Both the position numbers and the translations under genes were made by a program. 64,000 nucleotides of DNA from CAXMST01 sp038206985 (GTDB taxonomy: Bacteria; Actinomycetota; Thermoleophilia; Solirubrobacterales; 70-9), in assembly GCA_038206985.1 (NCBI GenBank), contig JBBRAH010000001.1:132091-196090 (forward strand), given 5' to 3'. This document shows positions 58,378 to 64,000 of this stretch, in pieces; positions within the stretch are counted from its first letter, which is position 1; every line of letters starts with the position of its first letter. The notes under the pieces are model-generated. The model made no database searches. It was not told the origin of the DNA and saw only the letters and a program-made list of their open reading frames with translations.

Positions 58378-60630
58378 ATGCGCTTTTCGGCCGCCTTCGG
58401 AAGGTTCGTCACTCGCTGGCGCATCGCCATTGTCGCCTTCTGGATCTCCGTCGCCGTGCTTGGCTCGGTGCTCCTTCCCAATGTGGAGCAGGCAAACACC
58501 GGGACGCTCGGCGACCTGGTCCCCACCAACGCCGCGGCGATCGACACCGAGATCCGCTCGGTCGAGCTGTTCAGCTTCCCGGTCCTCAGCCGGACAGTCG
58601 TGGTCGAGCGCAAGCGCGACGGACTCTCCCGCGAGGAAGCCGCTGATGTTTACATGCGGGCAGCGGCCCTCGGCCTCGGAGACCTCGCCGGCCTCGAGAG
58701 CATCCCCTTCGCTCTCGCGGTCACCAACGACCTCCTCGGCGACGTGGTCAGCGGCGGCGCCACCAGCTCGCTCACCTACCTCTTCTTCCCTCCCGAGATC
58801 GGGCCCGTCGGACGCACGGGCCTCGCGGAGCGCTTCCTCGAGCGCTACGTAAACACTCCCGGCCTGCAGACCGGCGTCACCGGGGCGGTCCCCGCCCGCG
58901 GGGAACAGATCCGCAGCATCCGCGACGCGCTGCCGCTCGTGGAACTGGTCACCCTGCTGATCATCACGCTCGCCGTGGGACTGTACGCGCGCTCGCTCGT
59001 GGCCCCGCTTATCAACGTCCTCACCGTGGGCCTCGCCTACGTGACCGCGGTGCGGCTGATCGGTGGCATCGGGCAGGGCGTGGGGATCTCCGTTCCGGAG
59101 GAGGTCGAGCCCGTGATGGTGGCATTGCTCTTCGGCATCGTCACCGACTACGTGATCTTCTTTCTCGATCGCTTCCGCAGGGAGCTGGCCGAGGGAGCCA
59201 CCGCGCCCGAAGCGGCCGCCCAGGTGACCGAGAAGCTGGTGCCGATCATCTTCACGGCAGGGATTTCGGTCGCCGCCGCCTCAGCCGCCCTCGTCGTCGC
59301 CCAGTTGGGCTTCTTCCAGGCATTCGGACCCGGGCTCGCGGTCGCCGTCTTGATCTCGCTCGCTGTGGTGTTGACCCTCGTCCCGGCCCTGCTGGCGATG
59401 CTCGGGCGGGCGGTCTACTGGCCCGGGTCGCTACGGGAGGGCAGGCCCAGGCAACCGGATGCCACGGCTCGGGCCTCCCGGCGGCGGCTGCGGCGCTTTC
59501 GCGGCGGCCTGCGCGGCGCCCGCGCATCGATGCTGCGCTTTCCGGTCGATCGCCCGGTTGTGGCTGTGATCATCACCGGGATCCCGCTGCTCGCGCTCTC
59601 CGCCGCAACCCTCCACCTGAGCCTCGCCAACACGCTGATCAGCGGTCTGCCCGTGGACTCACCGCCCAAGCAGGCCTTCCGCCTTGCCGCCAAGGACTTC
59701 CCGCCGGGTGCGATCTCGCCCACGATGATCCTCGTCGAGGGTTCGGAGGTCCAGCAACAGACCGCCGCCCTGCGCAGCCTCGAGAATCTGCTCGCCGCCA
59801 GGCTCAACGTCTCCGACGTGGTGGGCCCAGCGAGCGTGGCCGAACCAACCGACCTCGGAGCCACGATCTCCCCGACAGGAGGTGCCGTGCGCTACCTGCT
59901 GGTCTTGGATGTGGACCCGCTCGGGGCCCGTGCGATCCGCACCGTGGGACGCCTGCGCAACGATCTCCCGCAGATGTTGGAGAGTGCGGGCCTCGAAGGC
60001 GCCACGGCCTCCCTGGCCGGCGACACGGCGCTCTCGGAGGAGACGGTCCGCAAGACCCGCTCGGACCTGGGACGGATCGTGCCCGTGTCCGCGCTGCTCG
60101 TGACCCTGATCCTCTGCGTCTTCCTACGTGCTCTGATCGCGCCCCTGTACCTGGTCTTCGCGAGCCTGCTCGCCCTCGCGGCGAGCCTCGGGTTGACGAT
60201 CCTCGTCTTCCAGGACCTGCTCGGCTACTCGGAACTCACCTTCTATGTGCCGTTCGCCGGGATCGTCCTGCTGATCGCCCTTGGCTCCGACTACAACGTC
60301 TATCTGGCGGGAAGGGTCTGGGCCGAGGCTCGGGAGCGCCCACTGCGCGAGGCGGTCGCAGTGGCGGGCGCGAAGGCTGCCTCCGCGATCACGGTCGCCG
60401 GGCTCGTCCTCGCGATCAGCTTCGCCGTACTCGCGCTCGTCCCGCTGCGCCCCTTCCGTGAACTCGCGTTCCTGCTTTCCACCGGATTGATCATCGATGC
60501 GTTCGTCGTCCGCTCGCTGCTCGCTCCCGCACTGATCACGCTCTTTGGCGAGCGCGGCGGCTGGCCGGGGGGTGCGCTGCGGGGGACCGCTGCCGGGCCT
60601 GAAAGGATTGAGGGTGAGGTGAGTCAGTGA
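58378..60630 (+). CDS. MMPL/RND-family transporter
   Basis: 750 aa, about twelve TM helices in two RND halves; the first has an extracytoplasmic loop (about 40-195), the second about 405-560. Exports lipids or siderophores in mycobacteria; here the cargo is unknown. ATG 58378 follows a divergent gap to the M28 gene. Stop overlaps the MFS gene start. Both halves and the central cytoplasmic Arg-rich linker are complete. Confidence 0.9.
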   Translation: MRFSAAFGRFVTRWRIAIVAFWISVAVLGSVLLPNVEQANTGTLGDLVPTNAAAIDTEIRSVELFSFPVLSRTVVVERKRDGLSREEAADVYMRAAALGLGDLAGLESIPFALAVTNDLLGDVVSGGATSSLTYLFFPPEIGPVGRTGLAERFLERYVNTPGLQTGVTGAVPARGEQIRSIRDALPLVELVTLLIITLAVGLYARSLVAPLINVLTVGLAYVTAVRLIGGIGQGVGISVPEEVEPVMVALLFGIVTDYVIFFLDRFRRELAEGATAPEAAAQVTEKLVPIIFTAGISVAAASAALVVAQLGFFQAFGPGLAVAVLISLAVVLTLVPALLAMLGRAVYWPGSLREGRPRQPDATARASRRRLRRFRGGLRGARASMLRFPVDRPVVAVIITGIPLLALSAATLHLSLANTLISGLPVDSPPKQAFRLAAKDFPPGAISPTMILVEGSEVQQQTAALRSLENLLAARLNVSDVVGPASVAEPTDLGATISPTGGAVRYLLVLDVDPLGARAIRTVGRLRNDLPQMLESAGLEGATASLAGDTALSEETVRKTRSDLGRIVPVSALLVTLILCVFLRALIAPLYLVFASLLALAASLGLTILVFQDLLGYSELTFYVPFAGIVLLIALGSDYNVYLAGRVWAEARERPLREAVAVAGAKAASAITVAGLVLAISFAVLALVPLRPFRELAFLLSTGLIIDAFVVRSLLAPALITLFGERGGWPGGALRGTAAGPERIEGEVSQ

Positions 60631-61964
60631 TCCGACTGCGAACCATCGCCTGGGCGCTGAGCGTCGGCCTGGTGCTGGCCGATTCCTCGATCGTCACCCT
60701 CGCCCTGCCCGAGATCCTCACCGACTACGACAGTGGTGTGTTCGCGGTGAGCTGGGTGCTCACGGCGTACAACGTCGTGCTGGCCGCGGCAATCTTCCCG
60801 CTCGCCCGCTTCGCGCGTAGCCACTCGGCTGAGCTCTGGAGCGCCGGTGTGGCGATCTTTGCCATCGCCTCAGCGGCCTGCGCATTCGCGCCCTCACTCG
60901 AGGCCCTGATCGGTTTCCGCTGCATCCAGGCGCTGGGTGGCGCGGCCGCGATCGCCGGTGCAATCGAGCTGCTCTCACGCCAGCGTGGCTCCCATGCCAA
61001 CGCCGCCCGGGTCTGGGGCGTAGCGGGCACCGCCGGCCTGGTGCTTGGTCCCGCCGTCGGCGGTGCGCTGACGCAGATCTTCAGCTGGGAGGCGATCTTC
61101 CTCGTACAGATTCCGGCGCTCATACTGCTCGCCGCGACCCGGGCACCCGAGGGAGATCCTGAGCCGGGACCCGAAGGCAAGTTGGACTTGCGGCCGGAAT
61201 GGGCGCTGGGGCTGCTCTCCGGCGGACTGACCGCGGCCCTTTTCTTACTTGTCATCCTGTTGATCAACGGCTGGGGGCTCTCGCCACTCGCTGCCGCAGG
61301 CGTGGTCACGGTGATTCCGGTCGCGGCGCTGCTGGTCGGCCGGATCCAGTTTCCGGAGCGGGGAGCGGCCGAATACGCGATCGGCGGCGCGATCGCCACC
61401 GCCGGCGGACTCGCCGCCCTCGGCGTGCTGCCGGGCGCGGGGGCCGAGCTGACGGTGGCGCCCCAGCTCCTGATCGGTGCCGGGCTGGCTCTGGCCCTGC
61501 CGGTGCTCACGGCGGCCGCCCTGCTCGACCGGGATCCGGAGGGAACGCGTGCAGCGGCAACGCTCGCGGCTCGTCACGCCGGAATCGTGGTCGGGATCGT
61601 CGTCCTCACCCCAGTCCTCAGCCTGCAGCTGGAAAGCCAGCAAGAAGCGGGCCGCGACGCCGGCACCGCGCTGCTGCTCGATGCGCCACTCTCCCCCACG
61701 ACCAAGGTCGAGGTCGCGACCGGGATCGGCGACGAGATCGACCTCGCCGAGCAACAGGGCGCGCTGCCCAACATCGGCCGCGCCTTCGCCCAGATCGGAG
61801 TGGAACCCGAGGAGCAGAGGGACCTCGACGCGCTTCAGACCGGCATCGAGGAGCAGGTGGAGCGAGCCGCGACACACGCCTTCACTCTGCCCTTCCTCGG
61901 CGCCGCACTCCTCGCGGCACTCGCCCTGATCCCGCTCAGCGGCCTGCGAAAGTCGGGGGCCTGA
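60627..61964 (+). CDS. MFS transporter
   Basis: 445 aa, about twelve to fourteen TM helices. Opens with TIAWALSVGLVLADSSIVTLALPEIL and the CIQALGGAAAIAGAIELL helix of the drug/H+ antiporter (DHA2-like) group. GTG 60627 overlaps the MMPL stop (GTGA). An extracytoplasmic loop with a DEIDLAEQQG stretch lies before the last helix. Substrate unknown; coupling to MMPL suggests a shared export task. Confidence 0.87.
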   Translation: MIRLRTIAWALSVGLVLADSSIVTLALPEILTDYDSGVFAVSWVLTAYNVVLAAAIFPLARFARSHSAELWSAGVAIFAIASAACAFAPSLEALIGFRCIQALGGAAAIAGAIELLSRQRGSHANAARVWGVAGTAGLVLGPAVGGALTQIFSWEAIFLVQIPALILLAATRAPEGDPEPGPEGKLDLRPEWALGLLSGGLTAALFLLVILLINGWGLSPLAAAGVVTVIPVAALLVGRIQFPERGAAEYAIGGAIATAGGLAALGVLPGAGAELTVAPQLLIGAGLALALPVLTAAALLDRDPEGTRAAATLAARHAGIVVGIVVLTPVLSLQLESQQEAGRDAGTALLLDAPLSPTTKVEVATGIGDEIDLAEQQGALPNIGRAFAQIGVEPEEQRDLDALQTGIEEQVERAATHAFTLPFLGAALLAALALIPLSGLRKSGA

Positions 61965-61967
61965 GCG

Positions 61968-62672
61968 ATGAGCGGGCGCCTCTCCATCTACCTCGCCCTC
62001 GGGATCTCGATCGGGGTGATCGGGGCCTACCTGCTCGCCGGCGGGGCCTCCTACCAACCGCTCGACGCCGCCGACCCCTGCCAGCCGCGCTCCCCGGAGG
62101 TGCTCGCCGAGCGCGGAGTCTTCGAGGGCATCCTGCTCTCGGCCCTCGATGGAGCGGCCTGCGAGCTCGGGGTCAGCCGCGAGGAGCTGACCGCGGCCCT
62201 CTCCGATCAGGCGGCGCTACAGGCCTTCGCGGAGGAACGGGGCCTGAGCGACGATGAGGTCAATGCCGCAGTACGAGCCGGAATCCTCAGGGCCGTGGAC
62301 GATGCCGACGCCCAGGGCCGGCTTCCGGGCCCGACCGCAGCATTGATCCGGCTGGCGGCCGAGAACCTGCCCATCTCGGCCGTCCTCGATCTCTTCCGCT
62401 CGCTCCCGGGCGATCCGAGCCTGACCGACATCCTGGAGGCGCTCCAGGACGCCGGCGTCGGAGTCGGCCAGCTGGAGGATCTACTGGGCGGGCTCGCGGA
62501 CGACCTCGGCGGTCCGGATGGGCTTGGCGACCTGCTGCCCGAAGATCTCCAGCTCCCCGGCCTGCAGCTTCCCGACGGCCTGCAGCTTCCCGACGGCCTG
62601 CAGTTGCCGGATGGCTCCGGCCTGACGGTCCCGGATCAGCTGGGCGATGCGCTCGGCCTGAACCAGCCCTGA
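61968..62672 (+). CDS. Exported repeat-containing protein of the MMPL operon, unknown
   Basis: 234 aa. One N-terminal TM helix (about 5-25, ending in LLAGGASY), a helical acidic domain with repeating EELTAAL and VNAAVRAGILRAV segments, and a C-terminal tail of LQLPDG repeats (QLPDGLQLPDGLQLPDG near residues 203-220). ATG 61968 is 4 bases after the MFS stop. No domain recognised; with MMPL and MFS it may form one export system. The tail repeat corresponds to a CTGCAGCTTCCCGACGGC-type DNA repeat (62560-62610). Confidence 0.7.
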   Translation: MSGRLSIYLALGISIGVIGAYLLAGGASYQPLDAADPCQPRSPEVLAERGVFEGILLSALDGAACELGVSREELTAALSDQAALQAFAEERGLSDDEVNAAVRAGILRAVDDADAQGRLPGPTAALIRLAAENLPISAVLDLFRSLPGDPSLTDILEALQDAGVGVGQLEDLLGGLADDLGGPDGLGDLLPEDLQLPGLQLPDGLQLPDGLQLPDGSGLTVPDQLGDALGLNQP

Positions 62673-62709
62673 GCCGCCTGCCACGAGCGGCTATCCGGGG
62701 CACAAAAAA

Positions 62710-62733
62710 GCCGCCCGGCTTGAGCCGGGCGGC
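62710..62733 (-). terminator. rrn operon terminator
   Basis: GCCGCCCGGCT (62710-62720) pairs with AGCCGGGCGGC (62723-62733). On the minus strand it is followed by TTTTTTG. It lies just after the 5S gene and is a textbook intrinsic terminator for the rRNA operon. Confidence 0.88.
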
Positions 62734-62743
62734 ATGAAGAAGA

Positions 62744-62857
62744 TTGGCGGCGACCTACTCTCCCAGGCAGTTTCCCACCAAGTACCATCGGCGCTGAGGG
62801 GCTTAACGGCTCTGTTCGGAATGGGAAGAGGTGTATCCCCCTCGCTATTGCCACCAC
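62744..62857 (-). rRNA. 5S ribosomal RNA
   Basis: Read on the minus strand it contains the conserved CCGAACAGAGCCGTTAAGCCC-like helix III/loop region, the GATGGTACTTGGTGGGAAACTGCC stretch and the end GAGAGTAGGTCGCCGCCA. Length about 114-117 nt. End positions are approximate by a few bases. Last gene of the rRNA operon. Confidence 0.93.
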
Positions 62858-62974
62858 AATCGGCGGTTCCGCGAAGGTCCGCAGCGCACGCACGAGCGCG
62901 TACTGCGGGGCCTCACCGTCCCCGGCGAGGCTTGAAAACTGCACTCGGGCCAATCTGTGAAATAGCAAAAATAA

Positions 62975-64000
<1,026 letters not shown>

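Noticed and set aside
62858..62974. Possible tRNA between 23S and 5S
   Set aside because: No cloverleaf or T-arm motif is visible in the 117-base spacer.

Overview
This is a high-GC bacterial chromosome segment. I infer an actinobacterium, most likely class Thermoleophilia (Solirubrobacterales-like). The grounds are strong G/C third-position bias, many GTG and TTG starts, ATGA/GTGA/TTGA stop-start overlaps, actinobacterial cell-division and cell-wall gene order, and a MurA with Asp instead of the catalytic Cys. The window has no 16S rRNA and no search was run, so the placement is tentative. It ends inside an rRNA operon (5S and the 3' part of 23S, minus strand).

1-17.4 kb, mostly minus strand: translation and envelope genes. 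The conserved string rpsB-tsf-pyrH-frr-uppS-cdsA is separated from its usual downstream partners dxr-rseP by a 5.6 kb accessory insert (1455-7038). The insert holds two sigma-factor/single-TM-protein gene pairs, a small membrane protein, a frameshifted NYN gene and an unnamed repeat with a GGTTCCGCGGAACC palindrome. Next come a RluA-type pseudouridine synthase, lspA, yggT, proC, sepF, yggS, a YfiH-type oxidoreductase and a CCA-adding-type nucleotidyltransferase.

17.4-27.7 kb: a PQQ-type beta-propeller protein (plus), then murA-hisZ-hisG-hisD-hisB, a secreted glycosidase-like gene, hisH-hisA, a 94-aa gene and hisF (minus). HisG is the short form that needs HisZ.

27.7-37.3 kb: HD hydrolase, secreted alpha/beta hydrolase, tatA, a Cys-rich protein, an isocitrate/isopropylmalate-type dehydrogenase, a complete branched-chain amino acid ABC transporter (livHMGF, with convergent livJ), and a SHOCT membrane protein.

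37.3-46 kb: a lipoprotein, then the SOS mutasome imuB-DUF6504-dnaE2 behind a perfect LexA-type box. A minus-strand operon follows: a 50-aa smORF, a PAS-PAS-EAL protein and a DRDQ-type hydrophilic protein.

46-62.7 kb: accessory metabolism and envelope. A kinase/class III aminotransferase fusion, a cupin, a P450-TetR-flavin monooxygenase cluster, a secreted Ca-binding-repeat protein, an M28 peptidase-adenylate cyclase-PAP2 operon, and an MMPL transporter-MFS transporter-repeat protein operon. The rrn terminator, 5S and 23S genes close the window.
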